Origin: Theobroma cacao
Lineage: Eukaryota > Streptophyta > Magnoliopsida > Malvales > Malvaceae
DNA: 64,000 nucleotides
Direction: 5' to 3'
NCBI RefSeq assembly: GCF_000208745.1
Contig: NC_030851.1
Location: 17,724,546 to 17,788,545, forward strand
Part shown: one piece after another, positions 10,962 to 23,543 of the stretch
How the letters are laid out: every line of letters begins with the position of its first letter
How positions within the stretch are numbered: position 1 is the first letter of the stretch
The notes under the pieces: generated by a model
Told to the model about the DNA's origin: nothing
The model's database searches: none
What the model saw: only the letters and a program-made list of their open reading frames with translations
Made by a program: the position numbers and the translations under genes

Positions 10962-13900
10962 TGTAATATCTCGCACCCTCGTTGGACACAAATAAGACCT
11001 TATTGATCAAACGAATGATCGTTGATGTGAATTGGCGTGCTAAAGAGTGACAAAGGATGAAAGGAGCGTTCAAGAATAAAATGCTTCGTGCCTGCAAAAA
11101 TAATAATTAAATAATAATATTTTCGTTAGAGAGGAATTAGTAAGCTAAAGGATGATTCAAAAGTAAACCGAGATGTAATGATATGTTTCGGGACCAAAGA
11201 AGGCAAGTGAAAATTTTTGAAATAAAATAATATTTTATATGTTGTCGGAATTAGTCATGAAAAATGGAATATGACTAATTTAAGTGGGGGAGAAGAAGTA
11301 AAGAAGAATTTTGAAGGAAAACGACGATAATTGTGTCAGCGTGATTTTATTAAATCGAGCTAACGCGGGTAAGTAAATATTTAAATATTATGGTGACACC
11401 GCGTTGAAATGTGATCTCGATATTTTGATTATACACATGTAAGAAAAGGAAGATAAAAGGAAATTAGAATTTGTACACGTGTCGGAAGAATTAATTTTAA
11501 AATATGAAAATTTGAGGGAGGTGTATTAAATAAAATGAAGTTGAGGAATTACATGTCAACTGCATTTTTTGGAGAGAATAAAATAAATAAATAATAAAAT
11601 AATAAGGAAATAAAAAGGATGGGAATGATGTGGTTTGGATGGGAATGAAGAAAAGTCAAACCAAAGAATTTTAAGGTGAATGGCCAACCATGCAAAAATC
11701 AAAGGAAGAAAAACAAAAGAAAAGGCAAAGAAAACAAAAGAGAAGAATGTAGAAATGATGGTGGGGCCAGTCATGTGAGAAGAAAAGAGATAGAAGAGAG
11801 AAGTCGGTTATGAAGAGGAAAGAAAGAACTAAAAGCTGAGCAAAAGAAAGGAAAGGAAAAAGGAAAGAAAAATATGGGAGAGGAAGAGAAAAGGAACGAA
11901 AATTTTGCTCTTTTCTTGGCACGATTTTGCTGCACTTTGAGGAAGGAAAAAAAGAGTTTTTGCTGCAATTTTTGGAGGAAGAAAAAGCTGAAAATTTGTG
12001 AGGTAAGAAGCTAGTTTTTTTTGTTGCACTTTGAGAGAGAAAATTCGGTGCTTTTTGGAGGGATTTTGGTGCTAAAAATTCAAGGTTTTTGTTACTGAAT
12101 TTTGAGGTTATGTTGTTGGAAATTTGAGCTGAAAATTTGTTGATTTTAGAGCAAAAAATGGCAGTAAAAAGGGTGAGAAAATGAGGCTTTTGGTGATTGA
12201 TTTTGAGAGGAAAGGAAGAGAGGAAGCCACGATGGTGAAGGGAGTGATGGGCTGAAAGAAAAAAAAAGAAGAAAGAAGGAATGTGGAAGAGAGGAAAAAA
12301 AAGAAAGAAAAAGAAAAGAAAAGAAATAGAAAATAAATGGGCATGACCCAATAGAAAATAAGTGGGCATGGCCCAATAAGAAACAAAAATAAATGGGCTT
12401 AGCCCAAATAGGAAAAATGGATAAGCCCATGGAGAGGGCCCAAAGGTCATAAAGAAATGAAAAAGGCCCAATGGTAAGTTAATATTATATTTTTAGATTT
12501 ATGGGTAGTTTAATATTGTGCATATTTTGAATGAAAAATATGCAAGTTGCTTAAGGAAGTTTTAATTAAGTTGCTACCCATACAAATGTGTGATTAAGTA
12601 TACTGAGTTTAAATTGTTGCTAGGAAAGTTTGTCGTGGAGTCATGCCGAACGAAGTATGTACCGACAAATAGGAATAATTATATACGCGTATGAATCAAT
12701 AGTGAAGTAATATCCCACTATTATGAGGTAAGTAGGGGGTGTCAATTTTAAAAATTCCGTATATATATGTACATGTACGTATATTTTACGTGAAGTGCAA
12801 AATTTATGGAAAGCATGCATTGATAGAATTTTAAAGAATTGTGGGTGTAAGTTATTTTTAGAAATCATTTGGAATATATATATATTAGACGTAAAGTGTT
12901 TTAAACCGGGAAACAAGCTTTTCGAAAAGATTTACATCAAAGGAAATTGTGCCTTATTGTTTGTGTGGTGTGCATTCATGAAATTTATTACATATTCACC
13001 ATGCTATTTTGATACAAAATATCATGCAAATATTTACAATGAACATTTTACGAAAAGAGAGTTTTAACATGATGTGGGGACCGATATTTTGAGAAAATTT
13101 TAAATTATCCCCTTGAAGATCAAATTTGAATTCTTTTAAAAGGTGATTTCATTTTAATCAAGAAATTCAAAAGTAATTAGAGACTACTACTTGTTGTGTT
13201 ATAAATTGTATTTTGAATCGAATGTCTTATGATAATGTGGGCATGATTAGCTGGATTGGTAAATATGCTGAAAATGTATGAAATGTTGATTTGCCTTGAG
13301 AGGCTGTAAAATAAAATAATTGTCATGTCATGCTATTGCAAATTTTATTGTATGGTGGGTTTAGCTTGCTGCAGTGGGCGGGTTTCGTGGACCAACCTAT
13401 TAGAAGGGCACGGTAACCCCATTATATTCTTACCTCGGTTGGAGAGGCACGTAGGGTAACTCCCAAGGTACATCTTTAGAGTTCACTTCACGCCAAACCA
13501 CCACGTGAGGGTGAACTCAGCCAACGCCAAGGAACGGCTATGTTTTCAAAATAAAAACATAATTTATGCCTACATGACTTTTTAACATCCTTGACAGACT
13601 CGGTTGGGATAGTCCCAGGTCAAGGTATCCCTAACAACCGAGTATGAGAATGATTTTGGCACAAGCCAAGTTTTTAATAAAGTCATAAGCCATGTTGCTT
13701 ATTTTTGACAAAAATGTAATGGTTTTATATGAGTTGAAATAAGTTTTAATATTATGAATTATATTTCTTTGCATAGTGAAAAAGGAATTAAACGGTTTTT
13801 CGTAACTCCCCTATTTGTTTATTTGTGAAATGAATCTGTAATTCCCTGCATATGGGGCGAGTTATGATTTGTGCATGATTTTAAATATTATTTGGTTTCG

Positions 13901-14560
13901 TGGGAGCTTGTTAAATTTTATTGATTTGATTCGAAAATGATTATTAATATTTTTTGATGCGAAAAATTTTAGTACCTCGATTATTTATACTTTATAAGAA
14001 ATTCTCGATTTCTATATAAGGCACAAACCCTCATTTGAAATGAATTGCTTTTATAATCTTGCATTGTTATATTCAACTGATCTGTCGTTTGCTTGTTTCC
14101 CATCTACGCCCTACTCGCTGAGTAGATGATTACCACTGAGTCTATGAGACTCACACCCCTTTATTTCCTCTTTTGTAGATAGGGATCAACCTAGCGTGTA
14201 GTCAGTAACGCGTTCGGTCCACTGTGAATAGCTAAAGGCATCTCCTAGTATTTTATTCCGAGTCGCTCCGCTGTTAGAGGTCAAGTCGTAGCATTTTATT
14301 TATTAAGTTGTAAACGAATTCTAAATTTTTATGTAAGCATTAATTTGGAGATTATAGATTTTAATGCATATACTTACGAATAAAAAAGTTTGTATTGATT
14401 TTTATATTTATGGTTCAATTTAGCATATGAAAGTATCAATATTATATGGTGATTGAATGTAGTGGATTAACAAGCAAATTCTAGACAAGCTTGTTCGAGA
14501 CTTGGCGAGTCTTTTTTGAAAGTCTTGGACGTCGGTAGCGACTGGGGAGAGGTCGTTGCA
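10962..14560 (+). mobile_element. Solo LTR of a large-LTR Ty3/gypsy-like family (3599 bp), mosaic
   Basis: The insert begins tgtaatatctcgcaccc and ends gaggtcgttgca, with a perfect 5-bp target duplication AAATC (10957-10961 and 14561-14565). There is no coding interior. The first ~800 bp and last ~500 bp match the solo LTR at 38374-42693. The middle (about 13230-13700) instead matches the LTRs at 24143-27087 and 42741-45743, including CACCACGTGAGGGTGAACTC around 13499. The insertion falls in the last codons of the host copia RNase H. The plus orientation is inferred from the motif order. Confidence 0.88.
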
Positions 14561-14565
14561 AAATC

Positions 14566-15980
14566 TATCATCATTTAAAGGTTTAGTAAAAATATCTGCT
14601 AATTGATGGAAAGTATTCACAAATTCAATCTTAATATCACCTTTCACTAGATGGTCTCTAACAAAATGGTGCCTAATCTCAATATGCTTTGTCCTAAAAT
14701 GCTGCACATGATTTTTAGATATATTGATTGCACTTGTGTTATCACAGAAGATTAGTACATTATGATCTTTAATTCCAAAATCTCTTAGTTGTTGTTTGAT
14801 CCACAAAATCTGAGCACAACAATTACCTAGTGAAATATACTCTGCTTTAGCTGTTGAAAGTGCTACAGAGTTTTGTTTCTTACTTGACCAGGATACTAGC
14901 ATACTTCCTAGAAATTGGCATGTTCCACTAGTACTTTTTCTATCAGTTTTGCTTCCTGCAAAGTCTGCATCTGAATAACCTACAAGATCAAATGCTGATT
15001 CTCTAGAATACCATGATCCTAAAGTTTGTGTCTCTAAGAGGTATCTAAAAATTCTCTTAATAGTTGTTAAGTGTGATTCTTTAGGCTGTGACTGAAATCT
15101 AGCACACAAACACACACTAAACTGAATATCTGGTCTACTTACTGTTAAGTAGAGTAGTGAACCGACCATACCTCTATAAAGCTTTTGATCTACATTCTTT
15201 CCTTTTTCATCTTGATCAATTCTGGTGGATGGACTCATTGGTGTGGAGATTGGTTTCAGCTTCAGCATATCGAACTTTTTGAGCATATCTTGAGTGTATC
15301 TTTCTTGGTTGATGAAGATTCCTTCCTCACTTTGCTTAATTTGAAGACCAAGGAAGTACTTCAACTCTCCCATCATGCTCATCTCAAATTCACCCTGCAT
15401 TTCTTTGGTAAAGTTCTTGCATAAAGCCTTATTAGTTGCACCAAATACAATACCATCCACATATATTTGTACAACAATTAAATCATTTAAGTATCTTTTA
15501 ATGAATAATGTAGTATCAATGTTGCCTCTAACATAACCTTTTTCAATCAGAAATTTTGAAAGCCTCTCATACCAAGCTCTAGGAGCTTGTTTCAATCCAT
15601 ACAAGGCTTTATAGAGCTTGTAAACATGATCTAGTTTTTCAAAATCTTCAAAACCTGGTGGCTATTCAACATACACTTCCTCTTGAATGAAGCCATTTAA
15701 AAATGCACTTTTTACATCCATTTTTTACAATTTGAAATTCATGAAGCATGCAAAAGCTAGCAACAATCTTATGGCTTCAATTCTAGCAACCGATGCAAAG
15801 GTTTCATCATAGTCTATTCCTTCTTCTTGGTTGTATCCTTGGGCTACTAAACCTAGCTTTATTTCTAACTACATTTCTTTGCTCATCTACCTTATTTCTA
15901 AACACCCATTTAATGCCAACAATAGGGTGATTTGAAGGTCTAGGTACTAGTGACCATACACGGTTTCTTTTGAATTGGTC
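14566..15980 (-). pseudogene. Copia (SIRE-type) reverse transcriptase and RNase H
   Basis: Minus-strand pol. RT shows MYGLKQAPRAWYERLSKFL and then IYVDGIVFGATN. The catalytic box, normally YVDD, reads YVDG, which removes one of the metal-binding aspartates. RNase H follows: GYSDADFAGSKTDRKSTSGT, STAKAEYISLGNCCAQILW, IFCDNTSAINISKN and HIEIRHHFVRDH, ending at ADIFTKPLNDDRF where the solo LTR is inserted. Upstream of 15604 the RT fingers can be read but contain stops. RNase H itself looks well preserved, so decay is uneven. Confidence 0.9.
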
Positions 15981-17460
15981 AAGTTCCTTTTACATGGCCA
16001 TTATCCAATTTTCCTCTTTTTCAGCTTCTTCAATACTTTTAGGTTCAATTTGAGATATGAAGGCTAAAAATTCACAAGTCTCCCTAGTTGCTCTTCTAGT
16101 TTTGACACCTTGAGAAATGTCACCTATGATTTGTTCTTGTGGATGGCCTCTTACAAATCTCCAACTACTTAAAAGATCACTATGCTGATTTTTTGTTCTT
16201 TGAAAATCTTCTAAAGGTGGAGTTTTATTTTCTCTTCTAGGTGAGCTTTCTTCATTATTCTTATTGTTCTCTAAGCTCATTTCTTCCATTTGTTTTTCTA
16301 GGGTTTTTACATCATCATCATCAACATGAATTTCCTTTTGTAAAGCATTTGACTCATCAAAAACCACATGGATTGATTCTTCAACGGTTAAAGTCCTTTT
16401 GTTAAAAATCCTATAAGCCTTTGAGTTTAATGCATATCCTAAAAATATTGCTTCATCACTCTTTGCATCAAACTTTCCTAAGGGCTATTTTTCATTATTC
16501 AATACAAAACATTTACAGCCAAAACTCCTAAGGTGTGAAATATTTGGTTTCCTACCCTTGTAGAGTTCATATGGAGTCTTTGAAATCATGGCTCTAATTG
16601 ATAATCTATTAAGTATATAAGCTGCTGCGTTCATTGCCTTAGCCCAAAAATATTTTGGTAGGTTATTCTCACATAGCATAGTCCTAGCCATTTCCTTTAA
16701 GGTTCGGTTTTTCCTCTCTACAACTCCATTTTGCTGAGGTGTTCTAGGTGCAGAGAAATTGTGATCTAACCCCTTTTCATTGCAAAATTTCTCAAATTCA
16801 TCACTTTCAAATTCTCCTCCATGATCACTCCTTAAACTAACTATGGCTAGTCTTTTTTCATTCTCTACTCTCCTACAATGACTTATAAATGCTGATAGAG
16901 CATCATTCTTATGAGCAAGAAAATAACCCCAAGTGTACCTAAAATAGTCATCAACTATTACAAAGCCATAAGATTTTCCTCCTAAACTAGTTGTGCTTAT
17001 TGGACCAAATAGATCAATGTGTAACAATTCAAGAGGTCTAGATGTTGACACAACTTTCTTAGTTTTAAAGGATGTTCTAACTTGTTTTCCTAGTTGGCAA
17101 GCATCACATATTTTATCATTTTCAAATTTTAAATTCGGCAGCCCAACAACTAAGTTCTTTCTAATCAGTTTTGACATAGTATGCAAGCTTACATGTCCTA
17201 ATCTCCTATGCCATAACCAGCTGTCATTTTCAGTATTTGCAACAAGACATATTTCACTATTTATTTCAGGATCCTCAAGAAAAATAACATACATATTCTT
17301 TAATCTCTTTCCTATAAATGAGACTTTGTTTGTACCTATGTCTATTACTTCACACTTATTTGAATCAAAACATACTTTAAATCCTTTGTCACATAATTGA
17401 CTAGTACTCAATAAATTATGCTTTAAACCCTTAACCAATAACACATGACTAATTTAAGTT
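15981..17460 (-). pseudogene. Copia (SIRE-type) integrase
   Basis: The minus-strand integrase has a long open stretch (16485-17444). The zinc domain is present as HRRLGH followed by CDACQLGK. The catalytic triad is complete: D in HIDLFGP, D in SDHGGEFES, and E in VVERKNRTLKE. The C-terminal part (15990-16367), with the motif RTKNQHSDLLSSW of the integrase-RT linker, is in another stretch after a stop near 16485. This is the best preserved enzyme of the element. Confidence 0.9.
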
Positions 17461-17760
17461 TGGGAGTTCTTACCAACCGTACCTATTCCATGAATTCTAC
17501 CTTTTGAATCATCACCAAAGGATACGGTACCTCCCTTTCTTTTGTCCAGTTGAGCAAATAACATTTCATCTCCTATCATGTGTCATGAGTAGCCACTATC
17601 CATGTACTAAGCCTGCTTTTTCTTGAGTTAAGCTCTTGAACATGTCTTCTTTTAGTGCAGATCAACCTACAAAACAGATTTTCATTTTTTTTATAGGTAC
17701 CCATACTTTGATGGGTCCTTGAGTGGTAGTAGCAATATAGGATCCTTTTATAACCCAAAT
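17461..17760 (-). pseudogene. Copia protease region with premature stops
   Basis: Read on the minus strand near 17570-17610, the retropepsin active site is retained as YMDSGYS, followed by a stop and then HMIGDEML. It lies between the zinc-knuckle/coiled-coil part of gag and the integrase. At least two stops (one just before YMDSG, one just after) make it non-functional. Confidence 0.7.
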
Positions 17761-19430
17761 TTTTCTAACTTTCTACAGGTTACTTTTCTTGAAGCAATCA
17801 TGTGATAAATGTCCATGTTTTCCACAACTATAACATTTAGATGATGCAAAACAGAATTCTTCTTGTAGTATGCATTTTTTTTTGGAGTTTCATTTTTTAA
17901 ACATTTGAGAGCTATGTTTTCATCAAGTAATTTCTGCAAAGCTTCAGATTTGTTGCTCAGCTCTAGTTTTAAAATTTCAAAATCAGTTTTTGAGTGTTTT
18001 AATTCAATTTATAGAGAATTTTTTTGCTCAAAAACAAAGTTGAACTCTTGTCTCACTTTTTCCAAATCATTTTCAAGAGATGTAGCCTTTTTCCTTAAAT
18101 TCTTATATTTTCAAAAAGGTTTTTCAAATTCATCATAAAGGCTATCATACTCATCTTGTAAATCATCAATGGAAATATCACAAGAGGATGAAGATACCTA
18201 GGTTTCATCATCTTGTGCCATCAGACAGAGGTTTGCTCTTTCTTCAGATTTTTCATCTTCAGCTTCAAAGCTTGATGTGTCATTGTCCGACCATGTAGTT
18301 GCCACCATTACTTTCTTGGATTTCTTGTTTTTCTTTAGAGTCTCATCTTTCAGCAATGGACACTCGAACTTGAAATGGCGAGGTTTCTTGCACTCATAGT
18401 AGATCAGCTTTTCCTTTTTGTTGGAGTCACTTTCGTTTTTGATTTTCCATGAAATACCTTAATCTTTTCTAAACCCTCTTCTAGCTAGTCTCTGGTTCCT
18501 TTTGCCCATAAGCTTTCTGAATTTTCTTGCAACCAGAGCTAACTCTTCATCATCATCACATGACAACTCTTCCAACTCTTCTTCAAGGATGTTGGCTTTA
18601 AGTGCAATGCTCTTTTTCTTTTTCTTTGCTTCCCTCTTATCTTCTTCTTCTTCCTCTTTAAGCTCCAACTCATGAGTAAGGAGAGAGCCACAAATCTCAT
18701 CTAAGGTAATAACATTTAGGTCTTTAGCCTCTCGAATTGCAGTCACTTTAAGCTTTCAATTTTTTGGTAGGCTTTTAAGAAGTTTTTTAACTATTTCATG
18801 CTCAGGTATTGATTTGCCTAGCTAACTCAATTTATTTGTAATGTTTGTAAATCTATCTAACATGCTAGTGATGTCTTCACCAGGCTCCATTTTGAACATC
18901 TCATAGTTATGTGTCAAGAGAACTATTTTGGACTCCTTGACTTGAGAAGTCCCTTCATGGATTATTTTAAGTTTGTCCCACATTTGCTTAGTTGTTGTAC
19001 AACTTGAGACTTTGTTGAATTCAGTGGCGATCAAGGCACAATGCAATGTATTGATGGCCTTAAAATTTGTTTGGACTTTCTTAGTTTTAGCCTCGGTCCA
19101 TTCAAACCTTGGCTTAGGCATCAATTCATTGGTTACAACATTCAAAGTTGATGAAATAAAGGGTCCATCAGTTATGACGTCCCACATTTCATAATCTATA
19201 GCTCTAATGTAAATTGACATCCTAGTGCTCCAATAAGGATAGCTAGAGCCATCAAATAAAGGTGGTCTGTTTATTGATTGTCCCTTAGCAACTATGGATT
19301 TTTGGAGAGCCACTTGGATCCTCCCAAAGGGTGTTAGATCGTAAGAATAGGGAACTAGCTCTGATACCATTTGTTGGTCCCAATAATATGTGCTAAAGGG
19401 GGGGTGAATAGCACAATTTGATTCTTTCAA
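17761..19430 (-). pseudogene. Copia (SIRE-type) gag, broken
   Basis: Minus strand. The N-terminal gag domain (18822-19430) has PPLFDGSSYPYWSTRM and MWDVITDGP, typical of UBN2-type copia gag. The open frame reaches back through the primer site, so the natural start is not certain. A charged segment follows (18459-18746, poly-Glu/Lys), then a zinc knuckle near 18380 in which the first Cys is Tyr (YYECKKPRHFKFECP). After that come a coiled-coil stretch (about 17940-18180) and a second knuckle-like CFYC/GKHGHLSHDC motif near 17800. Stops and frameshifts separate the parts. Confidence 0.85.
19357..19369 (-). other. Primer binding site, tRNA-iMet type
   Basis: On the minus strand TGGTATCAGAGCT lies two bases inside the 5' LTR end. 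It is the complement of the 3' end of initiator tRNA-Met and sets the element's orientation. Confidence 0.9.
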
Positions 19431-20562
19431 AAATTGTCTCTAAGTGTAGACAAAGGTGAGATAAATGAAGAAAAGAAAATAAAATAAAAATAAAGTAAAC
19501 AAGAAAGTACAATTTAAAGTGATTCGGTCCAAGACCTACATCCACTACCTTGATTATCCAACCAAAGATTTTTCCAACAAATCCACTAAGAACAGGTGAA
19601 ATTCAGAATCTTTTACCAAGCTTTACAATGGCTTTTACAAGGGTCAGCCAAAACCTTTTACACTAGTTTTTCACGGGTTAAACTAAAATCTAACACCTAA
19701 CTTTTGAAGGCTAAGTTATAACCTTAACACATTCAAGCAAACCTTACTTGAAACAACCACTTAGAGTGACTCCCTCACTCTAAGAATATAAGAAAAGAAG
19801 TAAAAGAAAGTACCTATTATCACAAGTTGATCTAAATGGTACAAGGTTGAGTGCAGAATACAAATACAAAAGATGGGCATTTAAGTGCAACAAGGTGTAG
19901 AGAAGATTTTCTGGTTTTTCAGCTCTTAATGACTCAAATCTCTTCCAAAACTTCCAAAAACTTGTTTCCAACTGTTGGAAGACCCTTTTATACTTGGAAA
20001 AACATCTCTGATGGGAGTTTGACAGTTTTCTAGGCATTGGAGACAGTTGGGAGTCGGTTCTAACCGTTACTTTGTCTTTTAGTGCAGATTTCAAACTTCC
20101 AAGCAAAATGCTCTTAGTCGACTAACCGATATCTTAGTCGACTAAGTCATCTCTATTTTCTGTTCCCTGTATCTGGCAGTTCTGGCAGTGTGCACTTAGT
20201 CGACTGACCCATTTCTTAGTCGACTAAATTGGTTCTATCTTGCAGTCTAGATTTTGGCAGTAGCTTTTTAGTCGACCAACCTTCATCTTGGTTGACTAAA
20301 TTGGTTCTATTTCTCAATATTCTTCAGCTCACCATTTCTTCAATTTAAATTTTAGTCAACTAATATTCTTCATTATTTAACCAAAGACATTTCTTTTTGT
20401 TGATCAATCGTTTTTCTCCATTTTCATGATTTTTGATATACACATTTGAAAGGTTGATTTATTACTTCCATATGATTTTTTGTCTTGCACACTTAGATAG
20501 GAATGTTAGACACAAATGAAATGGGAATGTTTTATTATCATCAAAAACTAATGGAGCCAACA
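19372..20562 (-). repeat. 5' LTR of the SIRE-type copia element
   Basis: The 1191-bp partner of 6641-7831 starts tgttggtccc and ends gccaaca. TTAGTCGACTAA palindromes are at 20114-20125 and 20134-20145. Substitutions relative to the partner are spread along its length, so the insertion is not recent. Confidence 0.92.
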
Positions 20563-21869
20563 GATTTATTGCACAACAATATTCACCCAAAGATGCAAGA
20601 CATGAATATTTATGCATGAATAATAATGACATGAATTATGAAATAGTTAGAAAGTTTATCATTTTATATTTTATACTATCTTTATGCTTATGTTTTTGTA
20701 CTATTATTATGATCAACTAACCTTAAAATCATCTCATATCACTTTATATATATTAACCTACATTTAGAAAAAATAAAAAATATTTCTATACATATATATT
20801 TCTTAAGCTTTACTAAACTATATTTTTATATATTTTTTATTCTTTTTTTAACATATGTTTCCTATAATGCATATTTTCTCATAAACTAAACTATTTTTTA
20901 TTATTTGTTTACCAAACTATATTTATTCTTAGATTACATGCTTAACTAGAATTACTAGTAACATAAATAGAAACGACATAAAAGTAATAAAAAAACCCAA
21001 CAAGAAGCAAAAATTAAATGGCCCAAAAAATCTCACCTTGTTTGGGCTCACCTTAAGCCCAAGTTTTCTAGACTTGGTGAAGGTCCACGCGGGCTAAGTC
21101 TGGCCTGTTTCAACCCTATTCTCCTCTTCCCTTCTTCCAAAACTGAAATGCACCTCTAACGACCCAACAAACCACCTCAAGCATTCACCACCGTGCCTCA
21201 CTCTTTCTTCCTTTTTTTTCTTTTTATTTTCCTCTTTCTTTTCCTTTCTTCTTTTTCTTTTCACTAAAAATACGCATGTTTCACACTGCTAAAGAATCTC
21301 TCAAGCAACTTTATCTTTACAAACTTCTCAATAAGATTTCATCGTCGAAGACATTGTTTGTTTCAAAACATATAATATATCACAATATAAATTTCAGTTT
21401 ATTTAATTAATACAAATGACAACCTTTTGTTGAAAGCGTAACTTGGATCCTCCCATCCTTTTGGTAAAATTCAAGATCGCTCTGTCACTTGAAAAGTTTC
21501 CGGAGAGACTTATCCTTACAAGCCTCTTGTGAGAGTCTTATCATCGAAGTCATCATTTGTTGCATAACAATATTCACCAAAAAATACATGATATGAATAT
21601 TTATGCATGAATAATAATGATATGAATTATGAAATAGTTAAAAAGTTTATCATTTTATATTTTTATATTATCTTTATGCTTATATTTTTATACTATTATT
21701 ATCATCAGCTTACCTTAAAATCATTTCATATCACTTTATATATACTAACCTAAGTTTAGAAAAATAAAAAAAAAATTCTATACATATATATTTCTTAAGC
21801 GTTACTAAACTATATTTATATATATTTTTTAATCTATTTTTTTATACATATATTTCCTATGATGCGTAT
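20563..21869. repeat. Tandem repeat array, ~991-bp unit with 200-bp subrepeats (right part)
   Basis: The block beginning attcacc...tatgcatgaataataatga at 20611 recurs at 21602, an offset of 991 bp, and similarity runs for some 300 bp. Between them, 21285-21560 matches the 200-bp subunits at 6168-6640 (tcac at about 21285 and 21485). The copia element therefore split one long unit: its left part is at 6150-6640. The segment 20900-21280 is AT-rich plus a pyrimidine-rich run, with no coding seen. Confidence 0.8.
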
Positions 21870-22624
21870 TCTAACATCCCATTCTTCTGAATGTTAGAAT
21901 CACCCAAGATCTACAACAAGGTACGGGGGTAAGATGGAGATAAGATGAGTTAAAAGCTGTTGGACACAAGGAAATTGCTGAAAAGCCAAAAATAAAGTGG
22001 TAAGGATAATGAACAAGATATATTATGTATATGTTCGGGTTTTTAATTTAAAGGTTGGATTAAATCTAAAGTAGGGGAGAGGTCTAGAATTTAGAAAGTT
22101 TTTTTTATAAGAGTCAATCTGAATTTCTTGGAATCAATTAATCCCAATTTCATCTTTAACGTACTAATTTGAAAGAAAAAGTATTTATGAGGATGCAATT
22201 GAAAAGAATGAAAAAGAGAAGTAATAAAACTATGGAGGACTCAATTCCATTTTGGAGAAATTTAAAGATGAAAAGCAAAAAGAAAGAAATATTGAAGGAC
22301 ATGATTAAAAGAAAATAAAAGAACACAAAATAAAGAGAATCAGGAGATAAGAGGGGGCCATGGGCAATTTGCCCACGGGTATCCTTGGTGGATCAGCCCA
22401 TGGGTGGCCACGCGTTCCCCCTCCATTTTTATTTCTTTCTTCTTCTCTTCTCTCCCTTGTTTGCTGCACGTCTCTCTAAATTTCCTCTCCATTGCAGCAA
22501 CAACTGTCTACCACTTTCTTCTCTCTTTCGGCCTCCACACAAATGCCGTAAGGCCACCACCGTTCCTTCACCTCACTATCATGAGCGGACCCACGCTGAA
22601 CAGGGTGTCGCATGATATCACTCA

Positions 22625-23543
22625 CTTTGTAAAAAATTTTAATTTTTGTACTATTTTTTTTAAGATTTAGGGTAGTTAATATATTAATAAATTCACTTTT
22701 TTTACAATTTTATAATAAATGAAGTTAAAGATTTAAAATAAAAGTGATTCATCAAAAACTAATTTATATATTTATATTTAAATACTACATATAAAGACAA
22801 AAATATTTCCTTTTATCATTTAAGATTTTATTAAAAAAGTCAAAATCTAAATTATTCTCTTTGTCTAAAAATTCAAGTTTTTCCTTCTCTCAGTCATTAA
22901 TTACGTTTTTCACTTTCTCGAAACAATTGATCTAGACTTCAATTGTAAATAATTTTCAACCCAAATTAAGTTTTTAGATACTTCATATCTAAATATTTTT
23001 TAATTAATTTGACAGTTTGCATTCATAATTATAATCTAGCTAATAGAATAGTATTGCATGTCAAATAATATCTTAAAATTATGATTATTTCTTTTTTGAT
23101 TTATTTTGTAGATATATTGTTTGATTATTTGATTTTTCATTTAACTTTATATAGTTTGTAGATGCTTGTATTTAGTTTTGATCAATGAATAGAAAGTTGT
23201 CATATTATTAGTTGTTGAACTTGATAATTTGCTATATTAGATCATATTTTATTTAATTCTAATATTTTAATTTATTCTAATGAGTAATAATTTTGGATGA
23301 ATGATTATTTGGTAACATCTATTAAAAAGGATGTATTTTATAGTGTTTCTACTAATACTATCATGTACCATTTTCAAAATATGAAAAATGGTCATGGACA
23401 TTATAGTTATCTTATATATTTTTACTTTGAAGTATTAAATGAATATATTGAATTTATATTTTTTCAATTTAATGTTAAAACTTCTAGTTTATGAATTTTA
23501 ACACATTTATATTTTTAATTATTATTATTATTTTAATTATGAC
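22625..23543 (+). mobile_element. hAT-like DNA transposon remnant (919 bp)
   Basis: A very AT-rich insert is flanked by an 8-bp direct repeat ATCACTCA (22617-22624 and 23544-23551), the size expected for hAT. Near its right end, a plus-strand stretch (23297-23494) begins MNDYLVTSIKKDVFYSV and continues to MYHFQNMK. This resembles the C-terminal tail of plant ZMYM1-like hAT transposases. Terminal inverted repeats are not convincing, and the rest of the transposase is absent or unreadable. Confidence 0.45.

Larger units (their letters stand above)
6641..20562 (-). mobile_element. Ty1/copia element, SIRE/Maximus-type, complete structure but defective
   Basis: Full structure in minus orientation: two 1191-bp LTRs, a tRNA-Met-type primer site, gag, protease, integrase, RT, RNase H, an extra env-like region and a polypurine tract. 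The length is 13.9 kb, of which 3.6 kb is a later solo LTR (10962-14560). Flanks are ccttt (6636-6640) and gattt (20563-20567). Comparison with the second tandem-repeat copy (cattt) suggests one change in each copy of an original 5-bp duplication. Coding is broken by stops, frameshifts and catalytic substitutions. Confidence 0.9.

Noticed and set aside
11556..12471. A 266-codon minus-strand open stretch and shorter overlapping ones inside the solo LTR
   Set aside because: The predicted protein is low-complexity Phe/Ser/Leu, reflecting a purine-rich plus strand. It lies inside an LTR and has no domain.
18960..19195. Other copies of the snRNA-type word TCCCACAT (about 18975, 19183, 54667)
   Set aside because: They lie in retrotransposon coding sequence and lack a TATA box at the required distance.
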